64,000 nucleotides of DNA from Euphorbia lathyris (taxonomy: Eukaryota; Streptophyta; Magnoliopsida; Malpighiales; Euphorbiaceae): contig NC_088916.1 of the NCBI RefSeq assembly GCF_963576675.1, positions 9,772,501 through 9,836,500 of the forward strand. Direction: 5' to 3'. Below the pieces are notes generated by a model. The model had not been told where the DNA came from. It made no database searches and was given only the letters and a program-made list of their open reading frames with translations. Position 1 is the stretch's first letter, and each line of letters begins with the position of its first letter. A program made the position numbers and the translations under genes. This document shows positions 20,675-33,731 of this stretch, piece by piece.

Positions 20675-22659
20675 GAAGGAAGCTATTGCTCTCTTCCGGA
20701 ACCTAGGGATACTGATCGCATTAGCCCTATCTTGGCTTTGAATCCCACACAAGATCTGGGGAACTGAGCCTACCCCACTCCATTGGATTAAAATTCTCGA
20801 CCCAACGGTCTATTAATCAACCCACTTTGAATTGAATATCCAGATAGTCAACAAGCGACTTACTTGAATCTCCATTCCCCAGCATATACATTCCCTAGAA
20901 TGAATAAACGAAAGGAAGGCATAGTCGAAAAGACTAGCAGCTTCTCTGTGCATATATATTATGACTATATTGGATTAGTGGCATTATAGTTCGAAAAGAC
21001 TTTAGCCTTTAGCGAAGCGGGAAAGCACTCAGCTAAAAGAAAAAACTCTCCCTCCTCCCGGAAGTACACTGACATAGATTGATTACCGACCGCTCCCTTC
21101 CTCTGGTTCTGTTCTCCCGGCTTTTCAGCTAAAGTTTTCTTTCTCCCGTGGATGTAGTTAATATAAAATCACTGCAGCTCTGGGATCTATTGAGCAAAGA
21201 ACTTTTTCTGCCATCTAATCTGCGCACTCCAATCAATCTAAAGAAAGGTATGCCTCTTACTATCCGAGATCTCTCTTACTATCAGAGAGAGAAAGAAAGA
21301 CTTTAGTCTAATAGAGTACTAACAGCAACCGTAAACCGCTTACCTCCGTAGCAGAGTAGGATAGAACTTTGATCTGTACCCTAATTTGAGATCGTTCAAC
21401 ACAAGCAGAAGCAGAAGATCGAGCATTCGCATAGAAAAATGGTGATCAAATAAAGTCCGTTCGTGCCGGTCCGGGTAAAGCTACTACAATGAAGAGACAC
21501 CCATGCCAGCTTCTTTCCGACCAGCCCTTACTCTCTACTTCAGGGGAAAATCCGTTGTGTAACGACAGAAAAAGAGCAGATAATGTCGCGGCAAATGCAA
21601 GCGTCTCATAGTTCACATTTAATCGATTAAAACCTGCTGCTTAAAGAGCTGCTTGCTCCCACTCTGTAATTTTATTAGAAGACAATAGCCCAAGACAGCT
21701 GTGGCATGCCCTGTTTACAGCTGCTTATCCTCTTCTGTCTTTCCATCATCTCAACCTCGCACCTAAGCATCACGTTCCTAGGGACAGAGACCTTCAAGCT
21801 CTAAGGCTATCATAGTACATCCAGCATGGTTACATCTAACTGCCTACTGGGCAAGCTTCAACTTCAAAGTCACCTGATTTGGCACCAGCCAAAGGAGTAG
21901 GAGTAGCAGCTGGGGAACCACCATAACTATCCATGGGAGTAAGAATAGCAGCAGAAGTAGTAGTAGGAGCATGGGCACTGGGAAAAGATTCAATCGATCC
22001 AGCTCTGATAACAAAGCAGTAGGCAAGCATCCCGTGGGGACCATCCATACCTCTAGGCCCGAGACTTTTTCCCCTCGGATTGGAGAGCACCCCGGTTTAG
22101 TTATATTCACCGAACCAACAAGTAATGGCCGAGCGCACTAGCTAGAATGAAGTTGCGCTAAGGCGCATACAAGTTTTCTTGCTGATGATGATCTGGTGCT
22201 CTAGCCTATTAGACGACGTCTACGCAGTAGGATCAGAGTAAGCGAGCTCACTCGACTATAATCTAAAGTTGAGGCACAAGACTCAGACTCAGTTAGCGCT
22301 CTGCCCAATAGTAAGAGCATCGAAAGAACTATTGCTGGCAGGATTGAGCCAAGGGCACCATTTCCTACTCTGCCAGACGTTGTGGCCGGTCTGCCCTCTC
22401 TGATCTCGAACTCTTTCTTAGAAAGAACGAAGAATCTTTGTCTTTTATGTCAGCTAATAGAAAGAAGTAGGTGTCTGCGAACAAGAGGCCTCTTGCTAAA
22501 GCAAAACAAAGATCTCTCTTTTAGGACGACTAGTAGCTAGCCTACCCCACTTGAGATGATAGCCCGAATGGCAAGTAAGGAAACCTACCCCTATTCGGTA
22601 CTCACTTCTCAGAAGAAGGAACCAGACAGAGGTGGCCCTAGCCCAGTACTCTTTTGATT

Positions 22660-22990
22660 ACTAATATACTATAATAAGAAATATGGTATATGTGTCAATC
22701 AAGAATAAGAAATATGAATAAGAAATATGGTATATGGTATATGTGTCAATCAAGCTTGATCGAGCTTACACTAAGACTAAGTAAAGAACATTCAAGATGG
22801 AGTACACACTAACTAACCTTGCTTACTGAACACTAACTCAATTACTAGACAGATGGAGTAGACGCAGTTACCTAGACTAATAGACAGATAGAGTATAGTC
22901 CCCGCAGCTACCTTGTCTTACCTAATATCATATATAGATAGAATATAGTAGACCCAGTTACCGGTCTAACCTAATAAGGTTTACAGCATA
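22660..22990. repeat. Degenerate repeat field related to 32.3-34.4 kb
   Basis: Contains a near-duplicate ATAAGAAATATGGTATATG..TGTCAATCAAG (22677-22754). Phrases such as CTTGCTTACTGAACACTAAC, GAGTAGACGCAGTTACC and GAGTATAGTCC.CGCAGCTACC recur around 32811-32845 and 33560-33650. This looks like a mosaic family of short shuffled units rather than coding DNA. Confidence 0.75.
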
Positions 22991-23413
22991 GGCATGAAAC
23001 CAGCGACCGGGAGAAACTCGCTCCGCTCTCAGATGGACCCACATCGAATGGAAGGGCCACATGGAAGATATCTTGCTACTAGGGAAGGGAGAAGCAAGAA
23101 CCCCGCCCGAGTTGGTGGCTGACTGGGCTTTTTCTTGGATCAAAGCGGATCAGCTCGCCTTCTTGTTATCCAAAAGTCGGTCGAATCGGGCGGGCCCCTG
23201 CCTCCGAACGGTCTCACCGGCCTCATCCCTTTAGTACTACCTTCGAGGAATTCCTATAGTAGGGAGACCAGTCGATTCAAATCGAAAATGGGCGAGCCCC
23301 TCCTCGGGCGGATTCCTCCTTTTGCTCCTCAGCCCATTTCGTGATCCTCCGCTTCAGTCTACGTTTTTCGGATAGCCGGGATCCGACGTTGATTTCCGAT
23401 TTAAATGTCAAGT

Positions 23414-23453
23414 CGGGACTGACGGGGCTCGAACCCGCAGCTTCCGCCTTGAC
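23414..23453 (-). pseudogene. trnD-GUC: trnD-GUC 3'-half fragment
   Basis: The reverse complement equals the last 40 nt of the intact trnD at 16022-16095, from the anticodon loop through discriminator G, and then diverges. The 5' half is absent, so no tRNA can form. Confidence 0.92.
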
Positions 23454-23617
23454 TACGAAATAACCATAACAGATGCGTCAGAGGGACGTCAAGTGAGTGA
23501 TGTGCAAGTCGGGCATTTCCATTCATTTCACTGACTTTCGTTGACCCTCCAAGGAGGCGGCACCGGAGACTATCATAGGCGCTGGAGCTGAAAAGGAAAT
23601 AGCCACTAAGGAATAGC

Positions 23618-23697
23618 ACATTCATCATGCAACCGTCAAAAAGCATTTGAATTACTTTGCCGCTATACAAGACGAGCAAGAACTCTTTAATAAGAGC
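23618..23697 (+). repeat. 80-bp direct repeat R12, copy a
   Basis: ACATTCATCATGCAACCGTC through CTCTTTAATAAGAGC; matches 43761-43840 with one mismatch. Confidence 0.92.
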
Positions 23698-24142
23698 CTA
23701 TAATGGTGTCCACCGAGTCAGAAAGCTATTTCTTCAAAGAACATGAACCGTCGAACCATGAATAGTCAAGTGCCCAGGAATTCTCCGGAAAGGATCAATT
23801 TAAACCCTCTAATTGTTTCTGCTAGACCGACATATTTCCCCGGAGAACCAGTAAATACTTCTGCTACGAAAAAGGGTTGTGAAAATAATGGTAAAAATTG
23901 GATTCAATTGTCAACTGCTCCTATCGGAAATAGGATTGACTACGGATTCGAGCCATAGCACATGGTTTCATAAAAGCGTTTTTCCCGATCTAAATAAAAT
24001 AAAGCAGGTTTTACATGAAAAAGATTTGGCTCAGCATGTTCTATTCGATACGGGTAGGAGAAGACCCCAACTCGGTATTCTTAAAAAAATAGAGAAATCA
24101 GAACCAAGACAAGATGATACGGATCAACCCCTTCTTCTTGAG

Positions 24143-24195
24143 CCACCCGAGAAGCAAGCTATTACAGCGAGCGGCTGGAGCTGTAGGGAGCCAAG
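24143..24195 (+). repeat. 53-bp direct repeat R10, copy b
   Basis: Partner of 16905-16957 with one mismatch. Confidence 0.92.
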
Positions 24196-25805
24196 ACGTA
24201 TCCTCTTCTTACTTCTGGTGAAAGACTTTATTAGAGCTTTGAGCTTTCGGGCAGACCTGCCTTGGTCCAATCCCCAGCAGTTCACTGACCTATCACTGAT
24301 GGTTGGAAGGGAAGGCTAGTATGTCTGTGTAGACAATTCCCTCATCATCTTACCTTTAGTTCTTTACCAAAAGAATAATTCAAATTGAAGCAATTGGATG
24401 TCCGACTCGGGCCTATATGACATGACCGATCAATAGAAATACTCCAAGACCTCTTTCCTATCTTCCTCGCTTGCTTGCCAGCATGGGACCATTAGAATGA
24501 ATTAGGTCACATGATCGGGAGTCGTCTGGGTGGTTAGGTCTACCTATACCCTCACCCAGCTTAAGGTTCTTCCCATCATTGAGCGGGATTTACCTAGATT
24601 CTTTTTATGCAATATCTTTTGTAGATGTATTTCCGGATATTCTTTTATCATTTCGTCCAAGCGAACGAGCTCCTCTAATTCTCGTTAGAATCCAGTTTGT
24701 CCTACCGAATTGGCTGTGCCTGTCTCTCCAAACCTGCACTCAGGAAGAGTAATGCTTTGAAAAAGGCAGCTCTTCATTGCCAGCTCCAGCTAGCGGTTAG
24801 AAGCCAGCCCTAAACTAAATCCGCTTATAAGAACTTAACTTCACGATTGGACGGCTAAGCAAAGCACCAACTTCCGCGCGGATGTAAAGGTCAGTTCGGG
24901 CTACAGGAGATCGGGAATTGTTTCCGAAACTTATTCTGCCCACCCCACCGGGAGGATGAAACTTCTGATTCTGCTGCCCAAAGGTTGTTTGCATGCTTAG
25001 CAATTTGAGTTCGAAAAACACTTTACCTCCCCGCTGGGCATTTCCTTATTTGTGATTTTTATTTCGTTGATTCTGTATTTGATTTTGTAGGATCTCCGTA
25101 TTTGTTCAATCTCGCTGCTCGAGTAGGTGCTTTAGCCCAGCTCAAACCTAAATAGTGAATATTCTTTCTCTCTTTATATTTTTAGGGGTAGAACCCATTG
25201 AAGCACCATAAACATCTGAGCAAGCATGAAAGACGGAGGCAGAGGCATTTGACCGAGTCTAAGAAGCTTCCCCGCCATCCATCCGTCCGTCTAATTCTAG
25301 TTCGAAAAAAGGTAGAGCTAGCAGATCGAAGACGGCCTATTGGCAGCGGAATCAATCAATAGTGGAGCCAATTCCAGAGCGAGCATCCCCCCAGCGAATC
25401 CAATTCCAGTCCTATTCATTGGGGATGTAGGTCCAGCGATTCGAAATAGAGACCCAGTTGAGCGGAGCAACGCTTTGCTAAGAACCCAGTCTCATACGAA
25501 GGATAGTCAGTTGGTCTCAGGTAGCTCTGTCTTTATTGCCGTGGACTTTACCTCCGCGACACCCCTAAAAAGGCATATGTTGGGACACCCCTTGTAACAC
25601 GTTGTATTCCACTATACACTCTAATTATAGGAACACATACAAATGCCATAACTACATATATAGGAACGCAAGCACTTGTCGAAACACTATTCTTTCTGCA
25701 ACTCGATTTGCTGGTTTTTCTTGTCTACTGCTGGCTGGCTCCCAGGCTTTCCTGCTGCCTTTTTCAATGCCTCTCCCACAGCTTGAATCGCTGGTGCCTC
25801 AACCT

Positions 25806-26904
<1,099 letters not shown>

Positions 26905-26952
26905 CCGACCAAAGATTTTACCCACCCAATAGTGAAATCCTGCAAATAAAGC
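26905..26952 (-). pseudogene. cox1: cox1 micro-fragment
   Basis: The minus strand encodes [16 protein letters not shown], a conserved part of cytochrome c oxidase subunit 1. It duplicates 48 bp contained in the larger cox1 piece at 35563-36091. Both flanks are unrelated. Confidence 0.9.
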
Positions 26953-28604
26953 TGAACTCAAGAAAGTTCTTCCCTTGCGGCCGAGCTTTGCAATCCTAAC
27001 TGCTGCAGTGCCGCCTATTCTATTCACCTTCCATACGTACGGTAAGCGCTTCGCTGTATTGCAGCTAGGAATTTCTCACATTCTAAGATCCCCGACTCAA
27101 AGGTATGGGAGTGAAGTCCCCCGTCTTAACCCTTTATGGAAGTTCTTCCATACCTCCCTCCACCCTCAATTGAGTGCCCAAGTCTACCATAAATTGGAGG
27201 AATCCCGAGTGCCTCGCAAGATGGGATCAACTTACCAATACGGTCCTCGAACCAATCCAGATCCCAACAAGTAAAATCTTTATTGTTGGTGTCGAGAGCG
27301 AACCGTGTCCGAGGTGGCCAAAGGCATCCTTGAGAGAATTTCTCACCCGCCGCATGCACATAGGTCATGAGGAACTAGAACGAAGCAAACTCTCCAGGAA
27401 AAGAGGTGAAAGAGGATTTTTTTCATCCTCCGCACCTTCTTCCAAGGCAAAGGAGCTTGAGACGCTCAGTCCACACTCTCTATGTGAGACGGAAGGTAGG
27501 CAATGCCTTCCAGATGGGCTGAAACTCCAACCCTTGGTGAAGGGGAATGGAAGCGATACAAGGTAAATCCCGCGCAATCAAAGCGGGAAGGTCCTGTTTA
27601 ATAGAACCAACTCTCATCTGTATCCTTTCAATCTCATCCGGAGGAGAGAAAATGGATTGGAACAGAGAACGAGACACCTTCTTAGCTAAGAGTATTATTC
27701 GGCTCAAAGAAGGACAGATAAAGCTTGACTAAAATGTCAGAGCGTTCTCATCGCAATAAGCTTACGATGAGATGTCGGGATACCATGACCAATTGAGTGA
27801 CACAGGAAGGGCCTCATGGGGTGATTTATCACCACCATAAGCTCGTTGGAGACATGAAGCACACTTAAAAAAATAAAATATAAGGCAAAAGTCCCGATCG
27901 CCGAGCCAACTTCACTATCCTCTGTGCCAGCAGGTAAGATCACCCCACTAAGAGATTCCATCAAGAAAAGATAAATTGCCGATTCTTCTAGAAGTAGTGC
28001 GCTATGATAGAATACCTGAGTAGCCTCTCACAGGCTCCGCCGTTGGATCATTAATTGGTTCAAGGGGCGTAGCGCTGGAACTATACCTTTGTCCGGAACT
28101 CTTCCTGGGAAATCCTAGTAAGTGAAATAGGCTAAGAATAGGTAGACCTTCCTCAACCACCCCTGGTCGGGGCCATCTTACTCGGAGCAAAATCACTCTG
28201 CCGGCGACTTCGCTGCATTATTTGGCTTGTGCATCACGCCCCTTAAGGTGGCTTGATGATTATTCATCTCCTTCTCACCTTCCCTGAATAGCCGGGCTGA
28301 GGCTCTGAAGGCTTTCCAACTTGCTTCAATTAGGGAATAGCGCAGATGGATCAATCACGCTGCAGAACCGCGTGCCTCCAGCTTGTTGTCCGCCCACTGC
28401 AACGGGATCCCTCCCTCCAACACTTGTTACAGCATACGTGGCCGGTGAAGCTACTTTCACTTTTTTCGGCACAAAGACCCGATAGTTCTCACTTGGTCCT
28501 CGAGTGAAAAGGCTGTTTCCGACGCACCGGGATCCTTCGGTCAGCCTGTCATCGAAGGATGGCCGATTTACCCTCTTTTGCAATCAGTTTCGCTACAGCA
28601 CCTG
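26953..28604. other. Unassigned noncoding block
   Basis: About 1.65 kb. The frame 27174-27566 (130 codons) and the shorter minus-strand frames show no recognisable domain. Confidence 0.45.
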
Positions 28605-28647
28605 CAGGCCTTCCAAGCTAATGATGCGGGTTCGATTCCCGCTACCC
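28605..28647 (+). pseudogene. trnG-UCC: Plastid trnG 3' fragment
   Basis: CTTCCAAGCTAATGATGCGG then GTTCGATTCCCGCTACCCGC matches the last part of plastid trnG-UCC exon 2, namely the T arm and acceptor 3' strand. The 5' exon is absent. It runs directly into rrn16 sequence at 28648, a junction not found in plastids. Confidence 0.65.
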
Positions 28648-28813
28648 GCCCTGGGTGACACACGTGCTACAATGGCCGGGACAAAGGGTCACGATCCCGC
28701 GAGGGTGAGCTAACTCCAAAAACCCATCCTCAGTTCGGATCGCAGGCTGCAACTCGCCTGTATGAAGCCGGAATCGCTAGTAATCACCGGTCAGCCATAC
28801 GGCGGTGAATTCA

Positions 28814-28845
<32 letters not shown>

Positions 28846-28956
28846 TATGGGAGCTGGCCATGCCCGAAGTCGTTACCTTAACCGCAAGGAGGGGGATGCC
28901 GAAGGCAGGGCTAGTGACTGGAGTGAAGTCGTAACAAGGTAGCCGTACTGGAAGGT
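28648..28956 (+). pseudogene. rrn16: Plastid rrn16 3' block, lacking terminal 32 nt
   Basis: A 309-bp match to the 3' domain of plastid 16S rRNA. It runs from CCCTGGGTGACACACGTGC through the decoding-site region TTGTACACACCGCCCGTCAC to GTAGCCGTACTGGAAGGT. It carries several C/T or G/A changes, for example GGTCACGATCCC. At 28956 it jumps directly to the plastid ITS sequence at 28957, skipping GCGGCTGGATCACCTCC and the next 15 nt. The anti-Shine-Dalgarno end is therefore missing. This is the largest single rRNA piece in the window and is not a functional gene. Confidence 0.95.
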
Positions 28957-28998
28957 AATGCTTGTTGGGTATTTTGGTTTGACACTGCTTCACACCCG
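28957..28998 (+). pseudogene. Plastid rrn16-trnI spacer remnant
   Basis: AATGCTTGTTGGGTATTTTG then GTTTGACACTGCTTCACACC C is the plastid spacer just downstream of rrn16. It follows the truncated rrn16 without the intervening 32 nt. Confidence 0.85.
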
Positions 28999-29450
28999 TG
29001 ATCAGGCTCCTCCCCTTCCTTCCCACTCCTTTATCAGGTCCTTTTCGTGGCCTCCGAAACTCCGAAGTTCCTTTAGATCCCTGAGGAGGGCTAAATGGAC
29101 TTTTATGACGGTCCCTTTGGAGACTTTCGGCGATCTCCGGCAGCCTTTCGGCTCCATATTTCTCCTTGGCGATGCGATTTCCGCCAGGCATTCGCCCTGA
29201 AACCTGCTTTTTTTGGCTTGACCTTCCGGCTATGGTCGATGATTCTTGTTATCGGTCATCCAAGTGTGATATGATACGATAAAGATTCAAAACCTCCCGG
29301 TAGGAGAGGAAAAAGTGAACATGTATTTCTCTACCCCAATCCTTTACATCGTCGGACCATTCGGGAGTTTGAAAAAATAATATACTGAATCGCCAAGAGG
29401 AAGACAGTCAGAACTCCGGAACGGAAGTCAATGCGCTGTCAGACTTGCAC
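28999..29450. other. Unassigned stretch
   Basis: Between the rrn16 spacer and the ndhB end I recognise nothing. Confidence 0.45.
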
Positions 29451-29715
29451 CAAGTTATTAATGACTGGACGAAACCAAGAAATAACCCCTCACGTGCGAA
29501 ATTATAGAAGATCCCCTTTAAGATCAAACAATTCCATCGAATTGAGTATGATTGTATGTGTGATAACATCTACTATACCAGGAATATCAATGAACCCGAT
29601 TATTGAAATTGCTCAAGATACCCTTTTTTAGCTTCTAGAATCTATTTCTTAGTTCAAGATCCCTCTTACTAACTGGAATCAAAGAATTAGTAGATCTGTT
29701 CCGCCCAAAATGGGG
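29451..29715 (+). pseudogene. ndhB: Plastid ndhB 3' end and downstream flank
   Basis: The frame from 29452 reads [56 protein letters not shown] and ends at TAG (29629-29631). This is the C-terminal 59 residues of plastid NdhB, a membrane subunit of the thylakoid NDH complex. After the stop, plastid 3' flank continues (GCTTCTAGAATCTATTTC through CCGCCCAAAATGGG). The break at the 5' side is abrupt. The piece is open but has no start or body. Confidence 0.93.
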
Positions 29716-29801
29716 GATTTTTCTTTGTTTTTCTCAACATAGAGTTGGAATTTAGCCGTGTAAGTTGCGAGTGGATCAGTGTGAAGCTTTAGCTTCGTTG
29801 C

Positions 29802-29848
29802 CGGCCAGAGCTCCTAGCCGACGACCGGCTACCCCTTTCGAGCTCAGC
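29802..29848 (+). repeat. 47-bp inverted repeat R14, copy a
   Basis: CGGCCAGAGCTCCTAGCCGA through TTTCGAGCTCAGC; reverse complement at 63293-63339, where it abuts the atpA fragment. Confidence 0.92.
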
Positions 29849-30267
29849 TTCCCCCCTTGAAACTAGTGAGCTATGCATGGAACGAGGAGCGGATAAGGTA
29901 TTTCTCCCTTGAAACGCGGAGCCCAAGCGGCCGGCGAGCGAGTGGTTAGTGGCCAATAGCGCCCTAGTTGATGGCATTCCTCTCTGCGGATGGCACTCGA
30001 GGAACCACGGGGCACTCCTTTGTTTCCAGCCGCAGATGGAGCAAAGCAGGCAATGAATATAAGGAGTATGCCCAGTTTGTTTCTGAGGAAAGAGGAGAGA
30101 TGGCATAGATGACGTACCGCCAGCTGCAGAACAAGGAGTAGATGAATAAAGGCCAGAAAAACATCCAGCCTCTACTCCTGCTTTGCTTCTCGGGCCGGTT
30201 CATCTATTGCTGCGGATTTTCGAACAGGGAATGAATCTCTACCTTTCTTAACTGTGAAACCTGTTCT

Positions 30268-30311
30268 GGTCCTATAGGGGGACCGGCCTAAGGTGATTGG
30301 ATGGGCCGCAC
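30268..30311 (+). repeat. 44-bp direct repeat R7, copy b
   Basis: Partner of 9329-9372. Confidence 0.92.
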
Positions 30312-30487
30312 TCCAGATTGAAACCATCTTTCTCGGAGAAGTGAGCTGATTCACTAGCTGTTCCTCCAACATAGGACATCCCCTCAAGCTCAAGCTTTTA
30401 CTTTTCTAGTTAGAGATCAACAATCTCTATACGTGCAATTCCCTCAGCGCCAGACTTTTTTTTGTGCTTCCACCCGGGCTTTTCATT

Positions 30488-30525
30488 TTGGACTGAGACA
30501 CGGCCCGGACTCCCACGGGGGGCAG
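30488..30525 (+). pseudogene. rrn18: Mitochondrial rrn18 fragment
   Basis: TTGGACTGAGACACGGCCCG then GACTCCCACGGGGGGCAG. The CCCACGGGGGGCAG form is the plant mitochondrial 18S version, whereas the plastid gene has CCTACGGGAGGCAG (compare 59037-59088). It is a 38-nt scrap around E. coli position 320-357. Confidence 0.85.
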
Positions 30526-32279
30526 GAACTTCTCCTGAAAAATGACCAATGGAACCGACCGTATCAAAGTAGTAATCTCTTGGCTACGAGATTAGCTAGC
30601 TGGGATCTGGTATTCAAGGTCTTCTAGAGCGGGGATTGCTTTTTTTTATTCGTTTCCCGTAAAACATTCCTCTTAGAGTAGCTGTTAATACGAATAAGAG
30701 AAACTCTGTTATAGCCATTTCTGTACTGAGTGCTAACAAGGTGCCATTTTTGCCCTTTCGCCCGAGAGTACCCTCCGGATTTCTATTGGGAACTGAAGTC
30801 AATGCCGGCCCGAACCAAGGAGTCCCTTAGATATGATGCAAAATTGGCACTCCTGTAGGCTCATCTTGCATACAAATTCTGGGGGTCCCCAGTCCTGCAT
30901 TTACCAAGAGCATTTCTTTTTCCCCCAAAAATACCATTTTCCATTGAGGAGAATGTCCACTTCTCTCCCAATCCCTTCTGTGATCACAGCAGATACGCAC
31001 TCTTTCAAGGGTGGCTGCTTCTAGGCAAACCTCATGGCTGTCTCTGCACCCCTACCTCCTTTATCACTGAGTGAAGCTCTTGTTTACAGGCCGAAGGGCA
31101 GAGAACTAGTATAATTTCTTTTCTCTACGTGAACTTCTCGAACAGCGGATCGGATACGGGGCATATCCCTGAGACTATTGATGAAATAGCAGCGTATTTT
31201 TACACCATATTCTGATTCCCTCCCTCACACATGACTTCTCTGCTCGTGGCTATCTTAACCATTGATTCAATTGGGCAAAGAACTTACTATTCATGCCATT
31301 CAACTGTCCAGGGTTGAGCCCTGGGATTTGACGGTGCTACGGGTGCTGGATCGCCTTTTATTGGAAGTTATCGCCCAGACTGCTCCCGAAAGAATACCTA
31401 TAGTTAAAAAAAAATCCTATACTTATAATCCGATAACTCGGGGATAGAGGATAGTGACCGGTGGCACTACCGAGCGACTGTCATCCATACGATCCACAAG
31501 AAAGAGAACTAGTCTTTTCCTATCCTACTTTGGCGTGTGAGCAAAGATTCTAAGTGACAAAGGCATGGGACTAAACCAAGCCATATGGTCGATTCCTGAA
31601 CCAATCCCATCAAACTTCGGACGATCCTGACACCACTCCGATCTCGCATTTTGAATCCTCCTTCTTTATTCTAATAAATACTTTTTAGTTTATTCTAATA
31701 CATAATGATAATAATCAGATTGAATCTGCTATGAATGCTAACTCTGAAGCCCGTTAGTGGTGGGTATGTTTGGTCAGTTAGCTGTTGACTAGCGACCCCT
31801 GCAGGTAGCGCTTCGGGGAGCTCTCTCTACCTATCACTAAGTGGGTAACGACCCTCGGTGCTAGCTTTTATCCTCCACTCTCCCCAGGAATGGAATGAAG
31901 AATTAGAAAAAAAAATGAGTATCTTATTGTTGATAGATAGATATAGAATATTCTATATCTATTTAGAATTATAATAACGCAACTCAAACGGGCGGAGGCT
32001 CTCTATTTGCTTGCAATGCCGGCTGTTCGCCTTTCGGAAAGGTTTCGTTTATTCAAAAGGCAAGCCAGCAATGTATTTCACTCCTAGCGGTAGGAAGAGG
32101 GGCGTTAAAGAGCTCGTTCACGTTCCATCTTTGGTTGATAGCTAGGATTTCCAGAAGAAGATGCCATTCGTTTGATGAGAAATAAAAAGGAATATCGAAA
32201 ATTCGAGTGGCTGAAGCTGGTTGAAAGGGATAGGGATGAATAGCCAGCAAGCTAAGACTCACGAAGAAAAGTCTAACCT
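30526..32279. other. Unassigned noncoding block
   Basis: No gene recognised. It contains a perfect 26-bp AT palindrome at 31937-31962. Confidence 0.5.
31937..31962. repeat. 26-bp perfect AT-rich palindrome
   Basis: ATAGATATAGAATATTCTAT then ATCTAT reads the same on both strands. It may form a small cruciform. No adjacent gene suggests a role. Confidence 0.9.
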
Positions 32280-33516
32280 AAACGAAATGCCTAAGGTAAG
32301 ACGTATGAAGCCATAGCTCCTACACCAGAGGGTGCCCATAGGCTTACACAGACCCTAATGTCTAGCTACGTAACCGGAACTATACCATAGCTACGGAACT
32401 TCTCAATTCGGTAAGGTTTACCCTTACTTGCTTGACAGGTAAGGAAGCAAGGTAAGGAACTGACGCTCAAGGTAAGTCAGAAAGGTAGAAATTCTCTCTT
32501 ACGAGGTAAGGTAAATCGAGTCTGACGCTCAAGGAAGAAGCTCTTATAGAGAACTAACGAGGCGTAGTAACCAGACAAGTACTATTTGGCTTATACAAGT
32601 ACTCTATTGGCTTACACAAGTACTATTTATTTGGCTTAGCTTAGACCCGAACTAACCTCTTACCATAGCTCCGTAACCTCTTACTCTTACTCTATGAGCA
32701 AAAACCAGAAAGAACTCACCTCTAGCACCGATAACCTTGTGTTAAATAAATGTAATGAATGAGTTTACGCAAGGACTAAGCTAACCTAAACGAATAGAAT
32801 CGAAAGAAAGAGTATAGTCCACGCAGCTACCTTGCCTTGTCTTACTCACTCTGTAACCTATAAAAGTTCACTTAGCTTTCATTCGTTACCAGGTACCGGG
32901 TCAAAGAGAAGGTAAGGCAGGGCATGGTGGTTACCGGGTCAAAGAGAAGGCGCCTAAGGCAAGGCGCCAAAGGAAAGAAGGTATGGCGTCAAGGCTGGGC
33001 AAGAGAGAATGGGAGCTAAAAGGTAGGGAAAGAGTTTGCAGTATAGGTACAGCTAGCACTGAGACAAAGATGTAAAAGAAATTAAATGAATTAGTTTACG
33101 CAAGGACTAAGACAAAGACGAACGTAACCATTGGAGTACTGAAGACCCTAGCTGACCAATCTATCTTCTGAACAGCCAAAGAATGGCCTAAAAGAGAGAA
33201 TTTCAGCTCAAAAAGTTCTCATAACCCGTCTTTTTTCGACATAAATAGAGCATTTTTGCAAATTGCATCTCTTATGAGATTTACAATCGAGCTAGCCCTG
33301 CCTAACGAAAAGGAAGAAGCTGGCAAAGCCAGTGCTATATCGTAGTAAGGAAGAAATTACGTATCGTAATAGAAAGATGAAGCAATCAAGCTTACTGAAG
33401 ACTAAGTTACCGGAAAAGAAAGAAATGACTTCTCGGAGGTAAGGGAAGTCTAGTCTGACGCTCAAGGGAAGTCTAGCCTCTAGCTCAAGGGAAGAAGCCT
33501 AAACCGGAACTAACGA

Positions 33517-33550
33517 GGCACCGTAACTATAGGGGCACCGTAACTATAGG
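33517..33550 (+). repeat. 17-bp tandem duplication
   Basis: Two perfect copies of GGCACCGTAACTATAGG. Confidence 0.95.
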
Positions 33551-33683
33551 GCTTAGCTCAGTTGCTTACTGAACACTAACCTTGCTTTATTCGTTTACTG
33601 AATACTAACTCAATATCGTTAAAGATAGAGTAGACGCAGTTACCGGAAAAGAAGTCTAAAGATATTACTAAGTCTGTAATCTT

Positions 33684-33731
33684 AAAGAAGGAAAGGTTCA
33701 CTTACTTGAAGAAGGAAAGGTTCACTTACTT
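33684..33731 (+). repeat. 24-bp tandem duplication
   Basis: Two copies of (A/G)AAGAAGGAAAGGTTCACTT then ACTT, differing at the first base. Confidence 0.95.

Larger units (their letters stand above)
20675..25805. other. Long mostly unassigned block
   Basis: About 5.1 kb. Named elements are a field of degenerate repeats at 22660-22990, a trnD 3' half (23414-23453), R12a (23618-23697) and R10b (24143-24195). The reading frames at 21836-22110 minus, 23743-23958, 23879-24319 (146 codons, the longest in the window) and 25340-25597 have no motif that I recognise. Confidence 0.5.
29716..30487. other. Unassigned stretch with two repeats
   Basis: Holds R14a (29802-29848), R7b (30268-30311) and a 27-bp copy of 4193-4217 near 29880-29906 (GAACGAGGAGCGGATAAGGT). 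No gene recognised. Confidence 0.5.

Noticed and set aside
23879..24319. Longest open frame (146 codons) as a real gene
   Set aside because: No domain is recognised, it overlaps repeat R10, and the length is within chance expectation for 64 kb in six frames.
27174..27566. 130-codon open frame as a gene
   Set aside because: No family resemblance; the overlapping minus-strand frames are equally open.
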